From contig JACCZI010000133.1 of the NCBI GenBank assembly GCA_013696015.1, positions 1-37,222 on the forward strand: a DNA stretch of 37,222 bases, read 5' to 3'. A model generated the notes under the pieces. It had not been told where the DNA came from, ran no database searches, and worked only from the letters and a program-made list of their open reading frames with translations. This DNA is from Nocardioidaceae bacterium. Its GTDB lineage: Bacteria > Actinomycetota > Actinomycetes > Propionibacteriales > Nocardioidaceae. The position numbers and the translations under genes were made by a program. This document shows positions 15,035-22,362 of the stretch, piece by piece. Every line of letters begins with the position of its first letter. Position 1 is the stretch's first letter.

Positions 15035-15529
15035 TCAGTCGCGAGTCTCGAACGGCCGGACCAGCACTCGGAGCAGGCTGGCGAGCCGCGCGGCGTCTCC
15101 CGGGGGAAGCCCTGACAGCAACTCCCGTTCCCGAGCCAACAGGGCCTCGAGGGCAGCATCGACGGCGGCGCAGCCACGGGCGGTGAGCTGCACCTTGACA
15201 CCACGGCGGTCCTCGGGGTCCGGCAGCCGCTCCACCAGGTCCTTGGCAGCCAGCCGGTCGACGCGGTTCGTCATCGTGCCGCTGGTGACCAGAGTCTCGA
15301 GTAGCAGCCGGCCGGGGGAGAGCTGGTACGGCGGTCCCGAGCGGCGCAGCGCGGAGAGCACATCGAACTCCCAGGCCTCCAGACCGTGCTCCGTGAACGC
15401 CCTACGGCGCGCCCGGTCGAGGTGGCGGGCCAGTCGGGTGACCCGGCTGAGCACCTGCATCGGCAGCACGTCGAGGTCGGGGCGCTCCCTCTGCCACGCC
15501 TCGACCAACCGGTCGACCTCGTCGGTCAC
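15035..15529 (-). CDS. tamR: MarR family regulator, TamR-like
   Basis: The protein has 164 aa. VDRLVEAWQRERPDLDVLPMQVLSRVTRLARHLDR is the N-terminal signature of TamR-type MarR proteins. A winged helix follows (WEFDVLSALRRSGPPYQLSP; LLLETLVTSGTMTNRVDRL recognition helix; PDPEDRRGVKVQLTARG wing). TamR of Streptomyces represses the divergent tam gene and releases DNA on binding trans-aconitate or citrate; the same divergent arrangement is present here. The gene starts at GTG 15529, 7 nt after a TACGCT -10 box. An imperfect palindrome in the intergenic region is the likely operator for both genes. Confidence 0.88.
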   Translation of the reverse strand: MTDEVDRLVEAWQRERPDLDVLPMQVLSRVTRLARHLDRARRRAFTEHGLEAWEFDVLSALRRSGPPYQLSPGRLLLETLVTSGTMTNRVDRLAAKDLVERLPDPEDRRGVKVQLTARGCAAVDAALEALLARERELLSGLPPGDAARLASLLRVLVRPFETRD

Positions 15530-15536
15530 ACCGCTC

Positions 15537-15542
15537 AGCGTA
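15537..15542 (-). promoter_or_regulatory. -10 box of tamR, leaderless
   Basis: TACGCT on the minus strand with 7 nt to GTG 15529. It adjoins the palindrome at 15553, so the repressor could control its own transcription. Confidence 0.5.
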
Positions 15543-15552
15543 GCGTCGAGAG

Positions 15553-15566
15553 TCTTGACGTTGAGA
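15553..15566. promoter_or_regulatory. Candidate TamR/MarR operator
   Basis: TCTTGACGTTGAGA is an imperfect palindrome centred on ACGT (reverse complement TCTCAACGTCAAGA), located between the tamR -10 and the tam start. MarR operators of this size are usual; specificity for TamR is inferred from position only. Confidence 0.5.
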
Positions 15567-15595
15567 TTCTCGCTTGCAACCCTTCTCCGGTGCCC

Positions 15596-15631
15596 GTGCC
15601 CACGACTGTGCCCACGACTGTGCCCACGACG
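15596..15631 (+). repeat. Three 12-bp tandem units, each carrying a GTG start
   Basis: GTGCCCACGACT is repeated at 15596, 15608 and 15620 (the last unit ends ACG). All are in frame with tam and encode V-P-T-T. A further in-frame GTG lies at 15590. The unit number sets how many start codons are available. Confidence 0.85.
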
Positions 15632-16396
15632 TGGGACCCCGCGACGTATCTGAGGTTCGCCGAGGAACGCTCCCGGCCCTTCGCCGAGCTGCTGGCGCGA
15701 GTCGATGTCGACGCTCGGACCGTTGTCGACCTCGGCTGTGGACCCGGCCACCTGACTGAGCAGATCCGAGCCCGCTGGCCACGGGCGCACATCCTCGGCC
15801 TCGATACGTCGACGCAGATGGTGGCGACGGCGCGAAAGGAGCATGCCCTGGCCGACGCTGACTACGAGGTGCGTGACCTTCGGGAGTGGTCGCCTGACGA
15901 GCCGGTCGACCTCGTGCTGTCCAACGCCACCCTTCAGTGGGTGCCTGGCCACCTCGAACTGTTGCCCGGCCTTGCCGACGCAGTCGCAGTGGGAGGGAGC
16001 ATCGCGTTCTCCGTGCCCGGAAACTTCGCCGAGCCGAGCCATGTGCTGCTTCGGGAGCTGGCGGACGAGCAGCCGTACGTCCGGTGGACGTGGGACATCG
16101 AGCGGCCCAGCGCGTACGACGCCGCCAGCTACCTCGATGTCCTCGGACGTCCGGGCTGGATCGTGGACGCCTGGGAGACGACCTACCTGCACGTGCTGTC
16201 GGGTTCCGACCCGGTGTTCGGGTGGTTGTCCGGCACCGGAGCTCGGCCGGTGCTGCAGGCGCTACCGGCTCGGGAGCGTCAGCGGTTCGAAACCGCGTTC
16301 AAGAGCCGGTTGCGTGCGGCCTACCCGAGCCGCGAGTACGGCACCGTGCTGCCGTTCCGCCGGGTTTTCGTGGTCGCCCGGCGCCAGGAGGGCTGA
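15620..16396 (+). CDS. tam: Trans-aconitate 2-methyltransferase
   Basis: A protein of about 258 aa. TTWDPATYLRFAEERSRPFAELLARV at the N-terminus is typical of Tam, followed by VVDLGCGPGHLTEQI (SAM motif I), ILGLDTSTQMV, DLVLSNATLQWVPGH, the VRWTWDIERPSAY region and the C-terminal YPSREYGTVLPFRRVFVVARR. Tam methylates trans-aconitate, an inhibitor of aconitase that forms spontaneously from cis-aconitate. Up to four in-frame GTG codons (15590, 15596, 15608, 15620) could start it; 15620 gives the family length, and no Shine-Dalgarno sequence distinguishes them. It is divergent from tamR. The downstream VOC gene continues in the same frame after the stop. Confidence 0.85.
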   Translation: MPTTWDPATYLRFAEERSRPFAELLARVDVDARTVVDLGCGPGHLTEQIRARWPRAHILGLDTSTQMVATARKEHALADADYEVRDLREWSPDEPVDLVLSNATLQWVPGHLELLPGLADAVAVGGSIAFSVPGNFAEPSHVLLRELADEQPYVRWTWDIERPSAYDAASYLDVLGRPGWIVDAWETTYLHVLSGSDPVFGWLSGTGARPVLQALPARERQRFETAFKSRLRAAYPSREYGTVLPFRRVFVVARRQEG

Positions 16397-16414
16397 GCCG
16401 TCCGACTTCATCAC

Positions 16415-16759
16415 GTGCAGGTGAGCTGCCCGGCCGGTGGCGAGGATGCCGCCCGCGCGTTCTACGGTGGCGTGCTCGGGCTGCCCGAGGTGGCAAAGCC
16501 GCCGGCACTCGCCGCGCGTGGCGGAGTGTGGTTCTGCCGCGAGGAGGTCGAGGTCCACGTCGGCGTGGAGGAGCCGTTCCGGCCGGCCGGCAAGGCGCAC
16601 CCAGCGTTCAGCGTGGACGACGTCGACGCGGTCGCGAAGGCGGCCACGGCTGCCGGGTTCCCCGTGGCGTGGGACGAAGACTTCCCCGGGTACCGGAGGT
16701 TCTACACCGCAGACGGAAACGGCAATCGGGTCGAGGTGCTCAGCCCGCTCGAGGGATGA
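16415..16759 (+). CDS. VOC (glyoxalase/dioxygenase fold) family protein
   Basis: The first regular start codon gives 114 aa: VQVSCPAGGEDAARAFYGGVLGLPEV, ARGGVWFCREEVEVHVGVEE, HPAFSVDDVDAVAKAATAAGFPV, RRFYTADGNGNRVEVLSP. This is a small glyoxalase-fold protein of unknown substrate. The same frame upstream of GTG 16415 reads V-R-L-H-H, the usual start of this family including the likely metal-binding His, but the first codon is GTC (16400). A Shine-Dalgarno AGGAGGG lies 7-8 nt before that GTC and too far from GTG 16415. The native start may therefore be lost or non-standard. The 3' end overlaps the TetR gene by 20 bp. Confidence 0.75.
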   Translation: MQVSCPAGGEDAARAFYGGVLGLPEVAKPPALAARGGVWFCREEVEVHVGVEEPFRPAGKAHPAFSVDDVDAVAKAATAAGFPVAWDEDFPGYRRFYTADGNGNRVEVLSPLEG

Positions 16760-17387
16760 GTGTGGGCTCCGGCTCCAGCCCCGACAGCCCGTTCCACGCC
16801 AAGTTGCACAGGTGGGCGGCGACGACCTCCTTAGCCGGCTCGCGGGCGTCGAGCCACCACTGCCCGGTGGTGCCGACCATGCCGACCAGCATCTGGGAGT
16901 ACATCGGCGCGTACGTCGCGTCGAAGCCGCGGGCGGCGAACTCGGCGCCCAGGATGTGCTCGACGCGGCTCGCTACGTCGCCGATGATGCTGACGAAGGA
17001 GCCGGACGCCGACCCGATGGGCGAGTCGCGGACCAGGATGCGGAACCCGTCGGAGCTGGTCTCGACGTAGTCCAGCAGCGCGCATGCCGCCTGCTCGAGC
17101 AGCTCTCGCGGGTGCCCGGCGGTCAGCGCGTGGCCCATCATGTCCAGCAGCCGACGCACCTCCCGGTCGACGACGACCGCGTAGAGGCCCTCCTTGCCGC
17201 CGAAATGCTCGTAGACGACCGGCTTGGACACCTCCGCCCGAGCGGCGATCTCCTCGACCGAGGTACCTTCCACGCCTCGCTCGGCGAAAGCGGCGCGGGC
17301 GATCTCGATGAGCTGCTCGCGACGCTCAGAGGCGGTCATGCGCGGGCGGCGCCCCCGTTCGTCTGCACCCTGCGACACGTCGGTCAT
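16740..17387 (-). CDS. TetR family transcriptional regulator
   Basis: The protein has 215 aa. The N-terminal HTH reads ERREQLIEIARAAFAERGVEGTSVEEIAARAEVSKPVVYEHFGGKEGLYAVVV, a standard TetR DNA-binding domain (about residues 19-70). The ligand domain contains YAPMYSQMLVGMVGTTGQWWLD. Its place before tRNA-Gln/glmU in the backbone corresponds to mycobacterial Rv1019, but 6 kb of other genes now separate them. Target and ligand are unknown. ATG 17387 is the start. It converges with the VOC gene (20-bp overlap) and is divergent from comA. Confidence 0.88.
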   Translation of the reverse strand: MTDVSQGADERGRRPRMTASERREQLIEIARAAFAERGVEGTSVEEIAARAEVSKPVVYEHFGGKEGLYAVVVDREVRRLLDMMGHALTAGHPRELLEQAACALLDYVETSSDGFRILVRDSPIGSASGSFVSIIGDVASRVEHILGAEFAARGFDATYAPMYSQMLVGMVGTTGQWWLDAREPAKEVVAAHLCNLAWNGLSGLEPEPTLIPRAG

Positions 17388-17613
17388 TGTGCCCTACGGG
17401 GTCTCAACGGCGCCCGGCGTCGACGCCGCTGCTGTGATGCACCATGCTGCGCACCAGCCAAGTCCGGACCTGAGGTGACCCGAAATGTACGCCGGATGAT
17501 AACCAGACCGCCACTCGGAGTTCTTCGACGCGGTTCCCCATCTTGCTGCGACTCTTCTGGTCCGAGACGGGCGGGCACAAGGCCGGTCGATCGCAGAGCA
17601 AAGGTGTCATTCT

Positions 17614-18459
17614 ATGTCTCAGAGCACTTCTCGGGACCAGCCGATTCCGTCGGGTGGACGCGACATCTCAACCCACCTCGGGCTTCTCGGTGTCCCGTCA
17701 TTTCAGCCTCGGACTGTCCCCTTCGACCCTGGCTACGATCCTCAGACCGTCGTCTCGCACCTGGCGCAGAGCGGCCACCTCATGGCCGGTCTCAAGCTAT
17801 CGATGACGTGCTGGCTGATCGCCGATTTTCGGGCCACCCAAGCCAAGATCGACGCGGCGAAGTCACAACACATTCCCCTTATCGCAGGTGGCGCAGCGTT
17901 CGAGATTGCCGTGCAACAAGGGATGCTCATCTCCTATCTGGAGTTGTGCGGGGCGCTGGGCATCGACTGCATTGAGGCGGGAGAGGGCTTTACCGATCTC
18001 GGCGTGACCGCCGCGGAGACGGTTAGCCTGGCTCACGAACGCGGCCAGGATGTGCAGTTCGAGCTCGGACGTAAACATGAGGGGCCGTTCACCCGCCGAC
18101 GCGTCATGGAACTCATTCAGCAAGGCAGGGAGTGGCTCGGAGCGGGCGCTGTCCGCCTCGTGGTCGAGGCCCGAGAGAGTGCAGCGGGCGTGGGCCTCTT
18201 CGACGCCGAGGGAGAACTGCGGAGGGAGCTGACGGACCTGCTCGTGGAGGGTATTAGCCTTGAACTGCTCTGCTTCGAGGCGCCCTCCAAGGCGAGCCAG
18301 TTCGCCCTGCTGAAGCACCTGGGGCCTGACGTACTGCTGTCGAACGTACGCCTCGAAGAGCTTCTCAGGGTCGAGATCTTCCGGCGCGGGATGCACGCGG
18401 ACTCCTACGGGGATCCACGGTTGGGCACGTGGGCACCGGTGTCGGGGTACGAGCTGTAG
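17614..18459 (+). CDS. comA: Phosphosulfolactate synthase-like protein (ComA family)
   Basis: The protein has 281 aa. ComA landmarks are visible in order: LKLSMTCWLIADF (in place of the KLGWGTS strand), IPLIAGGAAFEIAVQQG (GGTxxE region), LGIDCIEAGEGFTDL, FELGRKHEGPF (sEvGkK), RLVVEARESAAGVGLFD (ExREs), LLCFEAPSKASQFALLKHLGPDVLLSNV and RVEIFRRGMHADSYGD. ComA adds sulfite to phosphoenolpyruvate to give (R)-phospho-3-sulfolactate. The sequence is divergent from archaeal ComA (LKLS for KxGWG), so the substrate may differ. ATG 17614 has AAAGG 9 nt upstream. An 11-bp gap separates it from comB, implying one operon. Third-position G/C appears lower than in flanking genes, suggesting acquisition. Confidence 0.85.
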   Translation: MSQSTSRDQPIPSGGRDISTHLGLLGVPSFQPRTVPFDPGYDPQTVVSHLAQSGHLMAGLKLSMTCWLIADFRATQAKIDAAKSQHIPLIAGGAAFEIAVQQGMLISYLELCGALGIDCIEAGEGFTDLGVTAAETVSLAHERGQDVQFELGRKHEGPFTRRRVMELIQQGREWLGAGAVRLVVEARESAAGVGLFDAEGELRRELTDLLVEGISLELLCFEAPSKASQFALLKHLGPDVLLSNVRLEELLRVEIFRRGMHADSYGDPRLGTWAPVSGYEL

Positions 18460-18470
18460 CCTTCACTGGC

Positions 18471-19208
18471 ATGACGGATCGGCCACGCATCGTCCGGATC
18501 GACAGCACCCCGTCCGCTGCCGCCCGCTACGGGCCCGGTTGGGCGGTTGTCGGCGTTGACGTCTTCCGGGCTACGACACTGCTGTGCACTGCGTCGGAGA
18601 AGGGTCGGCGTTGCCTGGTGGCAGCCGACGTGGCGGAGGGGACCGCTTTGGCGGCTCACATTCCAAAGGCTCTGCTGGGCGGCGAGCAGCAAGGACTGGT
18701 TCCGCCGGGATTCGACGTCGGCAACAGCCCGGCGGAGTTTGCCCACAGGAGCGACCTCGAGCGACCCCTTGTGCTCGTCACCTCGTCCGGAACCCCGCTT
18801 CTCCGCCGGGCAGCGTCGGCGAGCGTCGTGTACGCCGCCTGCCTCCGAAACGTGACGGCGACGACCGAGCAGCTGATTGCACTCGAAGTCGACGTCGCGG
18901 TCATCGGGGCCGGCACTCGAGGAGAACGCCGCAAGGAGGATGACTTCGGGTGTGCGCAGATCGCCGCAGGCCTGCTGGCGGCAGGCTTTGACGCAGACAC
19001 GGACACCCGAGCGCTTGTCCAACGCTGCATGCGTCTGTCCACCGAGTGGTGTGCCTCCGGAAGTTCTGCGAAGTTCCTGCGGCACGTGGGTCGGCAAGAC
19101 GACATCGACTTCGTGCTGTCACACGTCGACGACGTCGACTCGTTCCTGGAGGTCAGCGGAACTGAGGTGCTCCATCATGACAGGAGTTGGGCTGCCCATG
19201 CGCACTGA
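18471..19208 (+). CDS. comB: 2-phosphosulfolactate phosphatase (ComB)
   Basis: The protein has 245 aa. VVGVDVFRATTLLCTASEKG near residue 24 is the ComB signature (DxxRATT); LLGGEQQGLVPPGFDVGNSPAEF, LVTSSGTPLLRRA, AACLRNVTAT and VIGAGTRGERRKEDDFGCAQIAAGL cover the remaining conserved Mg2+ and phosphate-binding segments. ComB hydrolyses phosphosulfolactate to (R)-3-sulfolactate. Immediate linkage to ComA supports that reaction. ATG 18471 lacks a Shine-Dalgarno sequence; TAGCCT (18457-18462), overlapping the comA stop, lies 8 nt upstream and could be a leaderless -10. The 3' end overlaps the next gene by 11 bp. Confidence 0.92.
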   Translation: MTDRPRIVRIDSTPSAAARYGPGWAVVGVDVFRATTLLCTASEKGRRCLVAADVAEGTALAAHIPKALLGGEQQGLVPPGFDVGNSPAEFAHRSDLERPLVLVTSSGTPLLRRAASASVVYAACLRNVTATTEQLIALEVDVAVIGAGTRGERRKEDDFGCAQIAAGLLAAGFDADTDTRALVQRCMRLSTEWCASGSSAKFLRHVGRQDDIDFVLSHVDDVDSFLEVSGTEVLHHDRSWAAHAH

Positions 19209-21435
19209 CCTTTCGGTCGTTGTCCTCAAGCTGCGGCCCTATGCGCTGCACGCCGGCACGATTGGAATCGCCCGCAGTGTGGGGCGTCTAGGCGTCGACG
19301 TGCACGTGCTGGGTGATCGGAAATCTGCTGCGGTTGCGCGCTCTCGCTATGTGCGGTCGGTGACCGAGTTGCCCTCACCCAAGGGGTCACCCGAGCAGCT
19401 CGCACAGTGGATCCGGCAGCAGGCGCCGGCGGGTCGTCCGCTCCTCGTGCCCGTCGACGACCTCGGCGCGACATTCGTCCAGCAGCACGCGGACACCTTG
19501 CACGAGGCGTACCGATTTGCGAGGCTGCCCGCCGGGCTCGCAGCGGGGCTGGTGGATAAAGCGACCCTGGCCGACCTCGCACAGTCGGCCGAGGTGCCGT
19601 CGCCAACGCACCTGGTGCCTACAACTCTCGAGCATGTGGACGACTTTCTTGTCGACGCCACGTTTCCGGTCGTCGTGAAGATGCGCAATCCAGACCTCTT
19701 CGACGCGGCGCGAGGTGTCCGGAGTGTCGAGATCGCCGACGATGCCGCCACGGTTCGGGAGCTGTGCCTGCGGCACATGGTTGATGGCAGTCCGAACTGC
19801 CTCCTGCAGGAATACATCCCGGGCGGGCCCGAAACCGTCTGGATGGTGAACGCGTACGTCGACGCCACCTCAGAGCTACGCTTCGCCGCTAGTGGGCGCA
19901 AACTGCGACAGCGTCCCCCCTATATCGGGGCAACGTCACTCGGCATTTGCGAGCGGAATGTCGCGGTCATGGAACAGACTGCACGGTTGGTGCGACACAT
20001 CGGCTATCGAGGGATCCTCGACATCGGATGGCGCTTCGACGCCCGCGACGGCCGCTACAAGCTCCTGGACTTCAACCCCCGCATCGGTGCGACGTTCCGC
20101 CTGTTCGTCGGTCGTTCTGGAATGGACGTCCTGCGTGCTTGCTACCTACACATGAGCGCGCAGGCCCTGGCCGTGGATCAGGTGCCCGACGGCCGCACCT
20201 GGATCAACGAGCTGAACGACCTGTCCTCGGTCGGCACGTACCTGCGAGAGCGTGACCTGACCCGGCGTGAGTACCTCCGCTCACTTCGAGGCGTCGGGGA
20301 GCCGGTTTGGCTCGCTCGCGACGACCTGGCTCCAGCGCTATCCATTCTGTGGATGGCGGGTCGCAGGGCTCTGCGGTCGCCGGGGCAGCCGAGTGGGAGC
20401 GCCGCGGCCGCGGTTGACGGCGAGCCGGCACGAGCTAGTGGGTGCCGACGCAGGGAGCGGCGCGCGGATGCGATGAGGCTGCCCAACCTGCTGATCATCG
20501 GCGTCAGCAAAGCTGGCACCACCTCCCTGTTCACCTACCTGAGCCAGCACCCCGAGGTCTGCCCGGGAGCGGTCAAGGAGGTGCGGTACTTCAACCCGCT
20601 CAGGCAGGGGGAGCCGCTGGAGCCGGTGGACACCTACGCCGCCAACTTCGTCGGGTGCGAGGAGGTCAGGTACGCGGTCGAGGCCACCCCGAGCTACTTC
20701 TGGGGGGGTCAGGTGATGGCTGCGGGCATTGACGAGGTTCTCGGGCCGGATGTGCGGATCGTCCTCTGTCTGCGCAATCCGGTGGAGCGGTGCTGGTCGT
20801 GGTACCGGTTCAGCAGGAGCCGCACCAGGGTGCCCAAGTCGATGACGTTCGAGGAGTACCTGGACCGCAGCGAGGAGCTGTGGCTGTCAGGGGCGGTACC
20901 GTCGATCGAGAAGCAGCCTTACTGGGGACTGGGCGGCGGTTGCTACGACGACTTTCTCGACCCGTGGGTGTCTCGATACGGCGACCGGTTGCAGGTGATC
21001 TTCTTTGACGATTTGGTAGCCGACGCGCATGGCACCCTCCGGACGGTGTGTGAGTGGCTGGGGCTGGACCCGGCACCGCTGGCCCAGGTTAACTATCGCG
21101 CGGAAAACCGCACCGAGAACGTCTACCGCTTCCGTTGGCTGCGCCAACATGCGATGGCGACGAACCGACGTAGCGAGCGGTTCTTTCGTCAGCATTGGCG
21201 GCTGAAGCGGTTCCTGCGACGGACCTACTACGCGGTCGACCGGTCGCGCCGAGACGAGCTCATGACCCCAGAGGCCCTGGCGCGGATGGTCGAATTCTAC
21301 CGGCCACACCTGCAACGCCTGGACGCCCAGCTGATCCGGCTCGGCCTGCAGTTGCCGGAGGCTTGGCGCAACCCCAGCACAGCGCCGAACGTACCGCCAC
21401 GGGTGACTGCGACAAGGTTGTCCCGGGGGTCTTGA
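19198..21435 (+). CDS. ATP-grasp ligase fused to a PAPS-dependent sulfotransferase
   Basis: One 745-aa frame. Residues about 1-390 are an ATP-grasp enzyme of the carboxylate-amine ligase/D-aspartate ligase-like type: VVVLKLRPYALHAGTIGIARSVGRLG, FPVVVKMRNPD (ATP Lys), LLQEYIPGGPETVWMVN and YKLLDFNPRIGATFRLF (Mg2+ site). A 35-40 residue Ala/Arg linker follows. Residues 426-745 are a sulfotransferase: LIIGVSKAGTTSLFTYL (5'-phosphosulfate loop), LCLRNPVERCWSWYRFSR (3'-phosphate site) and VEATPSYFWGG. Such ligases activate a carboxylate as acyl phosphate and join it to an amine. No stop separates the parts; an in-frame ATG at 20473 with no good ribosome site could also start the second domain. ATG 19198 has AGGAG 11 nt upstream; ATG 19177 is an alternative. 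Confidence 0.82.
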   Translation: MRTDLSVVVLKLRPYALHAGTIGIARSVGRLGVDVHVLGDRKSAAVARSRYVRSVTELPSPKGSPEQLAQWIRQQAPAGRPLLVPVDDLGATFVQQHADTLHEAYRFARLPAGLAAGLVDKATLADLAQSAEVPSPTHLVPTTLEHVDDFLVDATFPVVVKMRNPDLFDAARGVRSVEIADDAATVRELCLRHMVDGSPNCLLQEYIPGGPETVWMVNAYVDATSELRFAASGRKLRQRPPYIGATSLGICERNVAVMEQTARLVRHIGYRGILDIGWRFDARDGRYKLLDFNPRIGATFRLFVGRSGMDVLRACYLHMSAQALAVDQVPDGRTWINELNDLSSVGTYLRERDLTRREYLRSLRGVGEPVWLARDDLAPALSILWMAGRRALRSPGQPSGSAAAAVDGEPARASGCRRRERRADAMRLPNLLIIGVSKAGTTSLFTYLSQHPEVCPGAVKEVRYFNPLRQGEPLEPVDTYAANFVGCEEVRYAVEATPSYFWGGQVMAAGIDEVLGPDVRIVLCLRNPVERCWSWYRFSRSRTRVPKSMTFEEYLDRSEELWLSGAVPSIEKQPYWGLGGGCYDDFLDPWVSRYGDRLQVIFFDDLVADAHGTLRTVCEWLGLDPAPLAQVNYRAENRTENVYRFRWLRQHAMATNRRSERFFRQHWRLKRFLRRTYYAVDRSRRDELMTPEALARMVEFYRPHLQRLDAQLIRLGLQLPEAWRNPSTAPNVPPRVTATRLSRGS

Positions 21436-21497
21436 CGTCCGAGCTTTTGTCGAGCGCCGGTGGTGACGGAACGATTGTGCGATCGCGTCGAAGGAGG

Positions 21498-22324
21498 CTA
21501 GCGACGAGCCAATACGATGTAGTGGCTGCCGAGGCGGGACAACCACGGGTCTCTCGTTTCCGCGAGGCGGCTTAGCGCGGCATCGATGCGCAGCGCGACC
21601 GACTCTGGACCGACCGGACGGGCCAAGAAGGTCGGCGGCCCGAACCCGACACTCGTGGTCCTCAGCACCTGCAGACCGGCCGACTCGACGGTCGCCCGAG
21701 CCGCTCGAGGACTCACGAGGCGGTTCCCTCCACCTTTTCGGCCCAAGATGGTGCCCACCTTGCGTCGTAGCGGTTGCGCAACCGGTGTGAGTTTGGGGTC
21801 AAGCCACCGGAAGAGCCGGAAGGAGTTGTCGAAGCTGACCAGGACCCAACCACCCATGCGGGTCACTCGAGCCAGCTCGGCCATCACCGACGGCATCGAG
21901 CGGGCCCAGGGGAGAAGGCCAAGCGCAACCACCAGGTGGAAGGCGCCGCTGGCAAAGGGGAGGTGGTGGGCGTCGGCGCGGATGACCGCCTCGTTGAGTG
22001 CTGCCGCGTCTATGCGATCTCGGGTCATTCGGGTCATCTCATTGCTGACGTCCGAGGCAACGACCTGGGCGCCGCGCCGTGCTAGCGCAAGGGTCAGATC
22101 CCCGGCGCCGCACCCGACATCTAAGGCAGCGAACGCAGGGGAAGCTCTATGTCGTCGATTAAGCGCACGCTCGTGGACAGCCGCCGGCGATAGATCTCCG
22201 CGTCCAGGCCGGTCGAACCGTAGATGTCCTGCCAATAACTGGCGCGGCTTGTGAACCATGCCGGACCGGCCGATTTTCCGGTGGTATCGGTCGACGTGCG
22301 CTGGTTCTCACTCGGGTCAGTCAT
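21498..22324 (-). pseudogene. Class I SAM methyltransferase, apparent -1 frameshift
   Basis: Two minus-strand frames together give one protein. From ATG 22324 the first reads MTDPSENQRT...ASYWQDIYG...EIYRRRLSTSVRLIDDIELPLRSLP and stops at 22121. The other frame continues at once with LDVGCGAGDLTLALARRGAQVVASDVS (motif I), ADAHHLPFASGAFHLVVALGLLPW and FLARPVG, ending at 21498. Restoring one base near 22124-22130 joins LRSL to LDVGCGAG, as in intact homologues. The second frame is also open upstream to GTG 22259, but that N-terminus (VHKPRQLLAG...) is a shadow of the first. A sequencing error or a real inactivation is possible. It lies convergent to the sulfotransferase fusion. The substrate is unknown. 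Confidence 0.6.
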
Positions 22325-22362
22325 CTCTTTCCCATTCCCACCGCGGTCGCTGCGCGTGGGAG

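Noticed and set aside
18877..19197. Extension of the ATP-grasp frame upstream into comB
   Set aside because: The residues are unlike any ATP-grasp N-terminus and comB coding is clear in another frame; overlapping starts at 19177 or 19198 fit.
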